A DNA stretch of 7,217 nt from contig JAEMSB010000229.1 in assembly GCA_016463045.1 (NCBI GenBank), positions 1 through 7,217 of the forward strand, given 5' to 3'. Source of the DNA: Niveispirillum sp. (lineage in GTDB: Bacteria; Pseudomonadota; Alphaproteobacteria; Azospirillales; Azospirillaceae). Below, piece by piece: positions 1-6,345 of this stretch. How positions within the stretch are numbered: position 1 is the first letter of the stretch; each line of letters opens with the position of its first letter. Below the pieces are notes generated by a model. That model searched no databases. It was not told the DNA's origin and saw only the letters and a list, made by a program, of their open reading frames with translations. The position numbers were made by a program, and so were the translations under genes.

Positions 1-75
1 GTCCGGGGCCGGGTCGGCGGCCAGAACTGGGCCCGCCAGCACCAGGGATGCCAAACAGATTGCAAATTTTTTCAT
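1..75 (-). CDS. N-terminus of an exported protein with Sec signal peptide (partial)
   Basis: Reading leftwards from an ATG at 75-73, the frame stays open to the window edge and gives 25 residues, beginning MKKFAICLASLVLAGPVLA and continuing ADPAPD. This is a textbook Sec signal peptide: two lysines after the start, a hydrophobic core of about 14 residues and a VLA-A cleavage site. The mature protein is therefore periplasmic, outer-membrane or secreted, but its function cannot be told because the rest lies outside the window. The start is 14 bases beyond the GH95 stop codon, and the GAGG that overlaps that stop could serve as a ribosome binding site, though the 12-base spacing is long. An in-frame ATG at 87-85 would add MAPT but leaves no room for that site. 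Tight spacing suggests cotranscription with GH95 and perhaps a shared role in glycan breakdown (inference). Confidence 0.72.
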   Translation of the reverse strand, partial: MKKFAICLASLVLAGPVLAADPAPD

Positions 76-89
76 GGTCGGCGCCATCC

Positions 90-2456
90 TCACAGGGGGG
101 TGACCGCAAGGGCGGACCCGTTGCGGGTCACGCGCACAGGTTTGCGGGGTTCAAGATCAATCTCCACGACCTGTTTGCCAAGGCGGATGCGATGCCGGCC
201 CGCAACCCGCGCTTCCAGCAGGGCCTGATCCAGCCGGCCACCTGACCAGGACAGATCGACCCGCACAGCGCCCCTGGCGCGCAAGCCACTGATCGCCCCC
301 TTGGGCCAGGCCGACGGCAGGGCCGGCAGGAGGTGAATCTCGTTCTTGCGGCTGCGCAGCAGCATCTCCGTGATGCCTGCGGTGCCGCCGAAATTACCGT
401 CGATCTGGAAGGGCGGATGGCTGTCGAACAGATTGGGATAGGTGCGCGTGGGACGCAGCAGCATGCGCAGCACCAGATGCGCCCGTTCCGCATCCCCCAG
501 CCGCGCCCACAGGTTCAACCGCCAGCCGATACCCCAGCCGGTGGCTTCATCGCCCCGGATTTCCAGGGATTTGCGGGCCGCCGCCGCCAGTTCCGGCGTG
601 TCGAACACATCGATCTGGCCGCTGGGATAGACGGCATAGAGGTGGGAAACATGGCGGTGATGGATTTCCGGGGCCAGCATGTCCCAGTCTTCCACCCATT
701 CCTGAAGCTGTCCGACCTTGCCGATCTTATCAGGCGCCAGACGTGCGCGGGTTTTTGCCGCCTGTTCACGGAACTCTGCATCGACGCCCAGGATTTCAGC
801 CGCTTTGATGCAATTGTCGAACAGGTCACGCAGGATCTGTTGATCCATCGCGGGACCGGCAACCAATGAGGAGCCCTGCGGATGCCGGTTTTCCGGCGAC
901 AGTGACGGGCTGGTCATCAGATAGCCGCTCTTCGCGTCCTCGACCAGCGTATCCAGAAAGAACTCCGCCGAGCCCTTCATCAGGGGATAGACATTGGCCA
1001 GGAAGTCCAAATCCCGGCCATAATCATAATGATCCCAGAGATGCAGGCAGAGCCAGGCACCGCCCACCGGCCACATGCCGAACTTCGCACCATCGATCGG
1101 GGCGGTCGCCCTCCAAAGATCGGTATTATGGTGGGCCATCCAGCCGCGTGCGCCATACATGTCGCGTGCCGTGCGTGCCCCGGTTTCGGCAATGTCGCGG
1201 ATCAGCGATACCAGCGGTTCCACCAGTTCTGGCAGAGAGGTGGGCTCCGCCGGCCAGTAATTCATCTCCGTATTGATATTGATGGTATATTTGCTGCCCC
1301 AGCTGGGCTTCAGACTGTCGTTCCAGATGCCCTGCAGGTTGGCCGGCTGGGTGCCGGGACGCGAAGAGCAGATCAGCAGATAGCGTCCGAACTGGTGATA
1401 GAGCGCCGCCAGGGCAGGGTCGTTCAATTCCGCGCTGTTGCTAACCCGCTCATCTGTGGGCAGGTCGGCTGCGGCACTGGTGCCCAGATCAATGGAAACC
1501 CGCCTGAACAGGGCGCGATGCGTGCTCAGATGGGTATCAAGGATCTGTGCGAACGGCTTATCGGCGGCGGCCAGAATCTGCCCCGCCGTGATGGCGTCGG
1601 GATCGCCTGAGACGTCATCATAACGGCGGAACGACGTGGCCGCAGCCAGCAGCAGGACCACACTTTCCGCCTCGCGAACCATCAAATGGTCGCCGCCGGA
1701 CTGAACCGTGCCGCCCGACGCGAGCGCGCGCACCTGGCAGGTGAAGCGCAGGGCACCGGCTACGCCATGCTGTTCCCCATTGCGACCGCGCAGGGAAAGC
1801 AGATCGGACGCATCCGCCTTCACTTCCACGCCCTTATGAGGGCTGGAAAGCTTTACATCCACATTAACGCGGCCAGACCCTTGCGCCGACAGGCGCACCA
1901 CGAGGACCTGATCAACGGGAGATGCGAAGACTTCCCGCATATAGAGAGTGTCGCCAACACGGAAACGGGTTGTGGCAACGGCCCTGTCCAGGTCCAGATC
2001 GCGGCGATACTCCGCCGCGGCCGCGAGGCCCGGAAACTCCAGCCAGAGGTCGCCCAAGGTCTGATAGGACATCTGCCGCACGGGCTTGCCCATCATCTTT
2101 GCATTCACCAGGGCTTCCGCCTCGGCATATTTGCCCTGGGCGATCAGGGACCGCACTTCTGGCAGCGCGGCGCGGGCATCCGGGTTGACCGGGTTATAGG
2201 GTCCGCCGGACCACAATGTATCTTCATTGAGCTGTAACTGGTCCTTGGCAATCCCGCCGAAGACCATGGCCCCAAGGCGCCCGTTGCCGATGGCCAGGGC
2301 CTCCGTCCATACGCTTGCCGGCTTGCGGTACCAGAGTGTCAGGGGGGAGGGTGGTGCCGTCGTCGACATTGCCGTTTGCGCATTTGCCAGAATGGGGCAG
2401 GCCAAGGTGGTGGCACCGATGCCCTTCAGGGCCTGTCTGCGGGTCCAAGCTGTCAT
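90..2456 (-). CDS. GH95 family alpha-L-fucosidase-type glycoside hydrolase, Tat-exported
   Basis: This 788-residue protein matches glycoside hydrolase family 95, retained here as an inverting enzyme removing terminal alpha-L-fucose, or alpha-L-galactose in some members, from plant or host glycans. It begins with a twin-arginine signal, TRRQALK at residues 5-11, a hydrophobic stretch and an ANA-Q cleavage site near 26, so it should be folded before export to the periplasm. The N-terminal beta domain follows, with the family hallmarks LAIGNGRLGAMVFGG (about 54-68) and LNEDTLWSGGP (about 76-86). The (alpha/alpha)6 catalytic domain carries NINTEMNYW (393-401), SPSLSPEN (E522) and FQIDGNFGG (D686), which align with the Asn pair, Glu and Asp described as catalytic in AfcA. 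A beta-sheet tail closes it, and the length is normal for the family. ATG 2456 is preferred because GAGAG lies 4 bases upstream; ATG 2471 or TTG 2486 are possible but have poorer sites. The sequence does not settle fucose versus galactose preference. Confidence 0.93.
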   Translation of the reverse strand: MTAWTRRQALKGIGATTLACPILANAQTAMSTTAPPSPLTLWYRKPASVWTEALAIGNGRLGAMVFGGIAKDQLQLNEDTLWSGGPYNPVNPDARAALPEVRSLIAQGKYAEAEALVNAKMMGKPVRQMSYQTLGDLWLEFPGLAAAAEYRRDLDLDRAVATTRFRVGDTLYMREVFASPVDQVLVVRLSAQGSGRVNVDVKLSSPHKGVEVKADASDLLSLRGRNGEQHGVAGALRFTCQVRALASGGTVQSGGDHLMVREAESVVLLLAAATSFRRYDDVSGDPDAITAGQILAAADKPFAQILDTHLSTHRALFRRVSIDLGTSAAADLPTDERVSNSAELNDPALAALYHQFGRYLLICSSRPGTQPANLQGIWNDSLKPSWGSKYTININTEMNYWPAEPTSLPELVEPLVSLIRDIAETGARTARDMYGARGWMAHHNTDLWRATAPIDGAKFGMWPVGGAWLCLHLWDHYDYGRDLDFLANVYPLMKGSAEFFLDTLVEDAKSGYLMTSPSLSPENRHPQGSSLVAGPAMDQQILRDLFDNCIKAAEILGVDAEFREQAAKTRARLAPDKIGKVGQLQEWVEDWDMLAPEIHHRHVSHLYAVYPSGQIDVFDTPELAAAARKSLEIRGDEATGWGIGWRLNLWARLGDAERAHLVLRMLLRPTRTYPNLFDSHPPFQIDGNFGGTAGITEMLLRSRKNEIHLLPALPSAWPKGAISGLRARGAVRVDLSWSGGRLDQALLEARVAGRHRIRLGKQVVEIDLEPRKPVRVTRNGSALAVTPL

Positions 2457-2552
2457 TTTGCTCTCGTTCATGCGGTGCGGGTCCAACTGCGCGACAGGGG
2501 AAGCCGAAGCGGGCCGATGATCCAGGCGGGAGCTGTAGATGGATCAACGAAT

Positions 2553-2566
2553 TGATACCGGTGTCA
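2553..2566. promoter_or_regulatory. LacI-family-like operator O1
   Basis: TGATACCGGTGTCA is a 14-bp palindrome with one mismatched pair and a central CG, which is the usual shape of LacI/GalR-family operators. Weaker symmetry continues outwards (CG at 2548-2549 against CG at 2570-2571). It lies about 97 bases before the GH95 start codon. Minus-strand copies of O1 and of the site at 2718-2731 agree at 11 of 14 positions. No regulator gene is in the window, so the family assignment rests on motif shape alone. Confidence 0.6.
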
Positions 2567-2701
2567 TTGCGGTCTTTTTAAAGCGACCCATTGCTTGGTC
2601 GCGCAGAAGGCCGCCATGCCGGCGAACATCACAATCAACGTGCAGAGATGGTTGAGGGCATCTTGAGCGCCGACCGGTGCTACTTCATCTCCCCGAAACA
2701 T
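2564..2701 (-). CDS. Possible 45-residue small ORF in the GH95 leader
   Basis: An ATG at 2701-2699 opens 45 codons ending in TGA at 2566-2564, inside operator O1. The peptide starts MFRGDEVAPVGAQ, has one hydrophobic run (LCTLIVMFAGMAAFCA, about residues 19-34) and ends in a basic KQWVALKRPQ tail, so it could be a tiny single-pass membrane protein. It begins about 20 bases after the start point predicted for the promoter at 2728-2756. Against it: no Shine-Dalgarno sequence is visible, a stop codon lies just upstream, and I recognise no family. It may be chance. Confidence 0.2.
   Translation of the reverse strand: MFRGDEVAPVGAQDALNHLCTLIVMFAGMAAFCATKQWVALKRPQ
2583..2602. repeat. 20-bp inverted repeat next to O1
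   Basis: GCGACC at 2583-2588 and GGTCGC at 2597-2602 are perfect inverted 6-bp arms around an 8-base loop, with one further A-T pair inside. On the minus strand the repeat is followed by TTTAAAAAG. It sits 16 bases from O1, between the predicted promoter and GH95. It could be a weak attenuator-like hairpin in the leader RNA or a second protein-binding site. The U-tract is too short for a confident terminator. Confidence 0.35.
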
Positions 2702-2717
2702 TATCTATTATTTGTGT

Positions 2718-2731
2718 TGATAGCGGTACCA
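2718..2731. promoter_or_regulatory. LacI-family-like operator O2 overlapping the promoter -10 box
   Basis: On the minus strand this reads TGGTACCGCTATCA, an imperfect palindrome matching the O1 minus-strand sequence at 11 of 14 positions. Its first bases are part of the -10 hexamer of the promoter at 2728-2756 and it covers the predicted transcription start, the position where a repressor would block polymerase. Its centre is 165 bp from that of O1, a distance over which LacI-type repressors can loop DNA. Assignment to the family is by motif shape only. Confidence 0.55.
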
Positions 2732-2756
2732 TATGGCGCGCCCGGACCTTAGTCAA
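2728..2756 (-). promoter_or_regulatory. Predicted sigma70-type promoter for the GH95 operon
   Basis: On the minus strand TTGACT (2756-2751) and TATGGT (2733-2728) are separated by exactly 17 bases, matching the -35 and -10 consensus at 5 of 6 and 4 of 6 positions. The expected start is near 2721. This gives a leader of about 265 bases before the GH95 ATG, long for such a gene, holding the small ORF, the inverted repeat and O1. No other minus-strand promoter nearer to GH95 is as good. Confidence 0.6.
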
Positions 2757-2868
2757 CGACTGTATCGCGGTGAAATGGCCCTGTTCATTGTTTCCGGCGT
2801 ACGCAATCCTTTGCAAGGAAGCAGAGGGCCTGGTGGCTTTAAAGCGCCTCACCCCGGATGGGCTGATA

Positions 2869-2882
2869 TGTTACCGGTGCCG
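2869..2882. promoter_or_regulatory. Weak third LacI-like site (O3)
   Basis: The minus-strand sequence CGGCACCGGTAACA shares 11 of 14 positions with O1, including the palindromic core ACCGGT, but its outer arms are not symmetric. It lies upstream of the predicted promoter at 2728-2756, where LacI-family regulators sometimes have an auxiliary site. It may equally be a chance ACCGGT. Confidence 0.25.
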
Positions 2883-2894
2883 ACAATGTACAGA

Positions 2895-2943
2895 GGGCGA
2901 TGCTCTCCATCGCATCGCCCCTTATGGGCCGTTACGTCGGCCC
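2895..2943. other. Two tandem GC-rich hairpins, possible terminator of the ABC-F gene
   Basis: GGGCGATG (2895-2902) pairs perfectly with CATCGCCC (2913-2920) across a 10-base loop; GCGATG can instead pair with the nearer CATCGC at 2908-2913. Five bases further on, GGGCCG (2926-2931) pairs with CGGCCC (2938-2943) across a 6-base loop. They lie 160-210 bases beyond the ABC-F stop codon and before the GH95 promoter, a sensible place to insulate two minus-strand units. No T-run follows on either strand, so a standard Rho-independent terminator is not shown. The rest of 2757-3102 holds no gene I can support. Confidence 0.3.
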
Positions 2944-3102
2944 GTGCACGACGTGAAGAGATCCTTCACACCAGCCATAGCCATTGCTGGACCTGATCCA
3001 GTCGAGGTGACGCCACACGTTTTGTATCACATTTGCATCTTGGTGCCGGAATGGTGGATGCTGGCATCACCCTGATCCGTGATCACATCCGTGCCTGTGG
3101 CC

Positions 3103-4725
3103 CTAACTGTGCAGACCCGGAGCTTCCTGGCCCGTGCGCGCCACATATTCCGTGTAGCCCCCACCATACTGATGGATGCCGTCTGGTGTCAGTTCCAGCA
3201 CACGGTTGGAAAGTGCCGCCAGGAAATGCCGGTCGTGCGACACGAACAGCATGGTTCCCTCATAGGCAGCCAGTGCAGTGATCAGCATCTGCTTGGTGTC
3301 GAGGTCGAGATGGTTGGTCGGCTCGTCCAGCACTAGGAAGTTCGGCGGATTGTACAGCATGATCGCCATGACCAGCCGCGCCTTCTCCCCGCCGGAAAGA
3401 ACGCGGCAGCGCTTTTCCACATCATCGCCGGAAAAGCCGAAACAGCCGGCCAGTGCGCGCAGCGATCCCTGGCCCGCCTGCGGGAAGGAGCTTTCCAGCG
3501 CCTCAAACACTGTCTGCTCTCCATCCAGCAGTTCCATCGCGTGCTGGGAGAAATAGCCCATCTTCACGCTGGCCCCGACATTGACGGTCCCGGTGTCGGG
3601 CTGGTCCACGCCGGCGATCAGCTTCAGCAGCGTCGATTTGCCGGCGCCATTGACGCCCATGACGCACCAGCGCTCTTTCCGGCGGATGGTGAAATCGAAC
3701 CCCTGATAGATGGTCCGGCTGCCATAGCCCTTGTGCACATTGCGCAGCACTGCCACATCCTCGCCCGAGCGAGGGGCAGGCGGAAACTCGAACATTACCG
3801 TCTGGCGGCGCTTTGGCGGTTCGACACGGTCGATCTTGTCCAGTTTTTTGACACGGCTCTGAACCTGACTGGCGTGCGACGCACGGGCCTTGAAACGCTC
3901 AATGAATTTGATTTCCTTGGCCAGCATGGCCTGCTGACGCTCAAACTGTGCCTGCTGCTGCTTCTCGTTCAAGGCCCGCTGCTGTTCGTAAAAGGTGTAA
4001 TCGCCAGAATAGCTGGTCAGCGATCCGCCATCGATTTCGATGATCTTGTTGACGATCCGGTTCATGAACTCCCGGTCGTGCGAGGTCATCAGCAGCGCGC
4101 CGTCATAGCCCTTCAGGAACCCCTCCAGCCAGATCAGGCTTTCAATGTCCAGATGGTTGCTGGGTTCGTCCAACAGCATGGCGTCGGGCTTCATCAGCAG
4201 GATACGACCCAGCGCCACGCGCATCTTCCAGCCGCCTGACAGCGCGCCAACATCCTTGTCCATCATCTCCTGGCTGAAGCTGAGGCCGGCCAGCACTTCG
4301 CGTGCCCGGCCCTCCAGCTCATATCCGCCCAACTCGTCAAAACGCGCCTGCACCTCGCCGTAGCGCTCGATGATCGCGTCCATTTCGTCGGCCTTGTCGG
4401 GATCAGCCATGGCTTCTTCCAGGCTCGCCAGTTCCTTGGCAACCTCGCTGACCGGGCCGGCCCCGTCCATCACTTCCGCCACGGCGCTGCGGCCGGACAT
4501 TTCACCAACATCCTGGCTGAAATAGCCGATGGAGACCTGCTTCTCCACCGACACCTGACCCGTATCCGGCTGTTCCTCGCCCGTGATCATTCGGAACAAG
4601 GTGGTCTTGCCGGCACCGTTGGGACCGACCAGCCCCACCTTCTCCCCCCGGTTCAGTGCTGCAGAGGATTCCAGGAAGAGAATGCGGTGACCATTGTGTT
4701 TGCTGATATTTTCAAGGCGGATCAT
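3103..4725 (-). CDS. ABC-F family ATPase (ribosome-associated type)
   Basis: A 540-residue soluble protein with two ABC ATPase domains in tandem and no membrane segment, the ABC-F arrangement. Domain 1 has Walker A GPNGAGKT (34-41), signature LSGGWK (162-167), Walker B LLDEPSNHLD (184-193) and switch SHD (215-217). Domain 2 has GVNGAGKS (357-364), LSGGEK (443-448), LVLDEPTNHLD (464-474) and SHD (496-498). Both catalytic glutamates (E187, E468) are present, so both sites should hydrolyse ATP. The linker at about 242-310 is Gln-, Lys- and Arg-rich and helical, as in the P-site tRNA-interaction motif of ABC-F factors that bind the ribosomal E site and act on translation. Length is typical; nothing points to antibiotic resistance. 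I do not assign EttA, Uup, YbiT or YheS because the paralogue cannot be fixed by eye. The start matches the family N-terminus (MIRLENISK), though the adjacent ribosome binding site is weak. Confidence 0.93.
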   Translation of the reverse strand: MIRLENISKHNGHRILFLESSAALNRGEKVGLVGPNGAGKTTLFRMITGEEQPDTGQVSVEKQVSIGYFSQDVGEMSGRSAVAEVMDGAGPVSEVAKELASLEEAMADPDKADEMDAIIERYGEVQARFDELGGYELEGRAREVLAGLSFSQEMMDKDVGALSGGWKMRVALGRILLMKPDAMLLDEPSNHLDIESLIWLEGFLKGYDGALLMTSHDREFMNRIVNKIIEIDGGSLTSYSGDYTFYEQQRALNEKQQQAQFERQQAMLAKEIKFIERFKARASHASQVQSRVKKLDKIDRVEPPKRRQTVMFEFPPAPRSGEDVAVLRNVHKGYGSRTIYQGFDFTIRRKERWCVMGVNGAGKSTLLKLIAGVDQPDTGTVNVGASVKMGYFSQHAMELLDGEQTVFEALESSFPQAGQGSLRALAGCFGFSGDDVEKRCRVLSGGEKARLVMAIMLYNPPNFLVLDEPTNHLDLDTKQMLITALAAYEGTMLFVSHDRHFLAALSNRVLELTPDGIHQYGGGYTEYVARTGQEAPGLHS

Positions 4726-4753
4726 GGGGCCGGGTTCCAGGGACTGAGATGGG

Positions 4754-4760
4754 CCTCCTT
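4754..4760 (-). promoter_or_regulatory. Strong Shine-Dalgarno sequence without a start codon at normal distance
   Basis: The minus strand carries AAGGAGG here, a full anti-16S match, but the ABC-F ATG is 28 bases downstream and no ATG, GTG or TTG lies 4-12 bases after it. It may be a standby ribosome site, part of a folded leader, or coincidence. The surrounding 4726-4927 gap otherwise shows no gene and no clear promoter. Confidence 0.35.
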
Positions 4761-4927
4761 ATGCCACAAGATGCTGGGCGCACCAGTCCCTTGATCAGGC
4801 AGCTCCCCAGCGAAGGCCGGGGGGCCGTCTGAACATTCCAGAAAGTTGACCGCACGCGACCTTCAAACGCCGGGCTGCCAGTCGATGAGTTGCGATCAGT
4901 GCGTCAAAAGGAAGGGGCGATACGCGC

Positions 4928-6070
4928 TTACCATTCCGCCACGCTGCCATCGGCGATGCGCCAGGCCGGGTTACGCCAGCGGTGCGGGGTGGCCGACAAT
5001 TCACGGACCAGGGCCTCATTCACCTCGATCCCCAGACCGGGGGCGGTGGGAATGCCGACATGGCCATCGCTGAGCGCAAAGACCGATGGATCGGCCAGAT
5101 AGGTCAGCAGGTCATAGCCATCGGTGTTGTAATGGATGCCCAGTGACATTTCCTCAATGAAGAAATTCGGCGTGCTAAAGCCCACGGCCAAACAGGCGGC
5201 AAAGGCGATGGGACCCAACGGACAATGCGGGGCCAGCGCCACGTCGTACGCCTCGGCCATGGCGGCGATGCGCTTGACCTCTGAAATGCCGCCAGCATGC
5301 GACAGGTCGGGCTGGATGATATCTACGATGCCCTGATTGAGGAATGGCTTGAAATCCCAGCGGCTGTACAGCCGCTCGCCCAGCGCGATGGGCAGGCTGG
5401 TCAGGTTTGCCAGCTGTGCGATGCCCTCGATATTCTCCGACAGCAGCGGTTCCTCAATGAACAGCGGGCGCAGCGGCTCCAGCGCGACGGCCACCTGCTT
5501 GGCCAGGGGCTTGTGGATGCGGCCATGGAAGTCCAGCCCAACCTCCAGCCCCTGCTCCTTCACGGCCTGGGCGCGTTCAACGACACCGTCAATGTCCTTG
5601 CCCGTGCCAACCCAGGCCATTTCCGCGGTCGCGTTCATTTTGACGGCACGGAACCCCTGTTCCCGGCGCAGGCGGGCGGCCTCCGCCACCTCATCCGGGC
5701 GGTCGCCGCCGATCCAGGCATAGCACTCGATACGGTCGCGGACGGCGCCGCCCAGCAGTTGCCAGACCGGCACGCCCAGAGCCTTACCCTTGATATCCCA
5801 GAGCGCCTGATCCAGCCCCGACAAGGCCGACATCAGCACCGGCCCGCCCCGGTAGAAACCCAGACGATATGAAATCTGCCAGATATCCTCAATCCGCGCG
5901 GCATCGGCGCCCAGGAACCGATCCTTCAGGCTTTCAAAGGCGCCAATTACCGCCTCCGCATGGCCTTCAAGGCTGCATTCGCCCCAGCCGACGATACCGC
6001 AGTCGGTTTCGACGCGCACGAATACCCAACGGGGCGGCACCTGAAACAGTTCAATCCTGGCGATTTTCAT
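4928..6070 (-). CDS. dgoD: D-galactonate dehydratase
   Basis: A 380-residue enolase-superfamily enzyme (mandelate racemase subgroup) that dehydrates D-galactonate to 2-dehydro-3-deoxy-D-galactonate, a cytosolic step of the De Ley-Doudoroff pathway. It resembles E. coli DgoD from end to end, as I recall that sequence: YRGGPVLMSALSGLDQALWD (73-92), LDFHGR (179-184), RPLFIEEP (201-208), GERLYSR (231-237), IIQPDLSHAGG (251-261), LAPHCPLGPIA (279-289) and the shared C-terminus SVAEW. Metal ligands D180, E206 and E232 and catalytic H182 and H282 are all present, each three lower than the E. coli numbers. ATG 6070 is chosen because the homology starts there, GAGA lies a few bases upstream, and the longer frame would run through the promoter at 6129-6157. 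It is transcribed towards the ABC-F gene, 202 bases away, and divergently from glpK. The usual dgoA, dgoK and dgoT are absent from this window. Confidence 0.93.
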   Translation of the reverse strand: MKIARIELFQVPPRWVFVRVETDCGIVGWGECSLEGHAEAVIGAFESLKDRFLGADAARIEDIWQISYRLGFYRGGPVLMSALSGLDQALWDIKGKALGVPVWQLLGGAVRDRIECYAWIGGDRPDEVAEAARLRREQGFRAVKMNATAEMAWVGTGKDIDGVVERAQAVKEQGLEVGLDFHGRIHKPLAKQVAVALEPLRPLFIEEPLLSENIEGIAQLANLTSLPIALGERLYSRWDFKPFLNQGIVDIIQPDLSHAGGISEVKRIAAMAEAYDVALAPHCPLGPIAFAACLAVGFSTPNFFIEEMSLGIHYNTDGYDLLTYLADPSVFALSDGHVGIPTAPGLGIEVNEALVRELSATPHRWRNPAWRIADGSVAEW

Positions 6071-6128
6071 TTTTGTCTCTTGGGGATGGCCCCGGATACG
6101 GGGGCTTCTGCCACTTTCAATGACGCCA

Positions 6129-6157
6129 ATCATAGCGTGGGGCGCAGGGGGCGTCAA
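6129..6157 (-). promoter_or_regulatory. Predicted sigma70 promoter of dgoD
   Basis: On the minus strand TTGACG (6157-6152) and TATGAT (6134-6129) are separated by 17 bases, each matching the consensus at 5 of 6 positions; this is the best promoter in the window. The start would be near 6122, giving a leader of roughly 50 bases. That leader holds a small GC hairpin (CCCCG 6090-6094 with CGGGG 6099-6103, 4-base loop) just upstream of the ribosome binding site. The AT-rich repeats at 6165-6186 lie directly upstream of the -35 box. Confidence 0.7.
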
Positions 6158-6164
6158 ATTTCTT

Positions 6165-6186
6165 CATATAAATATGCTAAATATGT
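6165..6186. repeat. CATATTTA half-site repeats upstream of the dgoD -35 box
   Basis: On the minus strand CATATTTA occurs at 6185-6178 and 6176-6169, two copies nine bases apart, and a third copy at 6234-6227 within the palindrome region. The 10-mer ATAAATATGC is identical at 6168-6177 and 6226-6235. The first block also contains the palindrome CATAT-AA-ATATG (6165-6176). The AT-rich tract in GC-rich DNA could be a regulator binding site or an UP element for dgoD. Confidence 0.45.
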
Positions 6187-6215
6187 CCATGCCGACTTGA
6201 CGGTCGTTACCCGCT

Positions 6216-6232
6216 TATTTATCTGATAAATA
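6216..6232. promoter_or_regulatory. Perfect 17-bp palindromic operator candidate in the dgoD/glpK divergent region
   Basis: TATTTATCTGATAAATA has perfect 8-bp arms around a single central base, typical of a dimeric repressor site; the odd-centred TTATC-N-GATAA shape would suit a GntR/FadR-type regulator such as those that control hexonate genes, but this is inference. On the plus strand it overlaps the -10 position of a possible promoter whose -35 is TTGACG at 6197-6202. It lies about 60 bases upstream of the dgoD -35 box and 114 bases before the glpK start. Confidence 0.5.
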
Positions 6233-6238
6233 TGCCAT

Positions 6239-6267
6239 GTGACTGGGGCGCTGGATAGACATATTGT
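6239..6267 (+). promoter_or_regulatory. Weak candidate promoter for glpK
   Basis: GTGACT (6239-6244) and TATTGT (6262-6267) are 17 bases apart and match -35 and -10 consensus at about 4 of 6 positions each. An alternative is TTGACG (6197-6202) with TATCTG (6220-6225), also 17 bases apart, which would be covered by the palindrome at 6216-6232. Neither is strong enough to choose with confidence. Confidence 0.28.
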
Positions 6268-6345
6268 CCGTTGCATCGGATAGCATGTCAGGCTGCAATC
6301 GCATCAGCGCAGAAAACAGATAAAAGCCTTCGGGAGGGCCGCCGG

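Noticed and set aside
2398..2456. Possible lipoprotein signal (LAC at residues 18-20) in GH95
   Set aside because: The residue at -3 from the cysteine is Thr, which does not fit a lipobox, and an ANA-Q signal peptidase site follows at the proper distance for a Tat substrate.
2669..2682. Further ACCGGT at 2673-2678 as a full operator
   Set aside because: Only 8 of 14 positions match O1 and the arms are not symmetric.
2725..2742. GGTACC, CATATG and GGCGCGCC in a row, resembling a cloning polylinker
   Set aside because: The bases are better explained as the -10 box and operator O2 of a natural promoter plus GC-rich spacer; flanking sequence shows no vector features.
2677..3075. 132-codon plus-strand open frame in the intergenic region
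   Set aside because: It runs antisense through the promoter, operators and hairpins, shows no recognisable domain, and has no convincing ribosome binding site. Open frames of this length are common by chance in GC-rich DNA.
3073..3085. TGATC-CGT-GATCA inverted repeat just after the ABC-F stop
   Set aside because: The 5-bp arms with a 3-base loop are too short for a terminator and no T-run follows on the minus strand.
3541..4239. 232-codon plus-strand open frame
   Set aside because: It lies wholly opposite the ABC-F gene and reflects that gene's codon bias on the other strand.
3103..4725. ABC-F gene as an antibiotic-resistance determinant
   Set aside because: Resistance members are mostly lineage-specific with extended linkers; this one has ordinary length and linker and sits among metabolic genes.
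6071..6157. Longer N-terminus for DgoD (29 extra codons)
   Set aside because: The extra segment lies over the -10 and -35 boxes and leader hairpin, has no homology to the family, and would displace the well-aligned MKI start.
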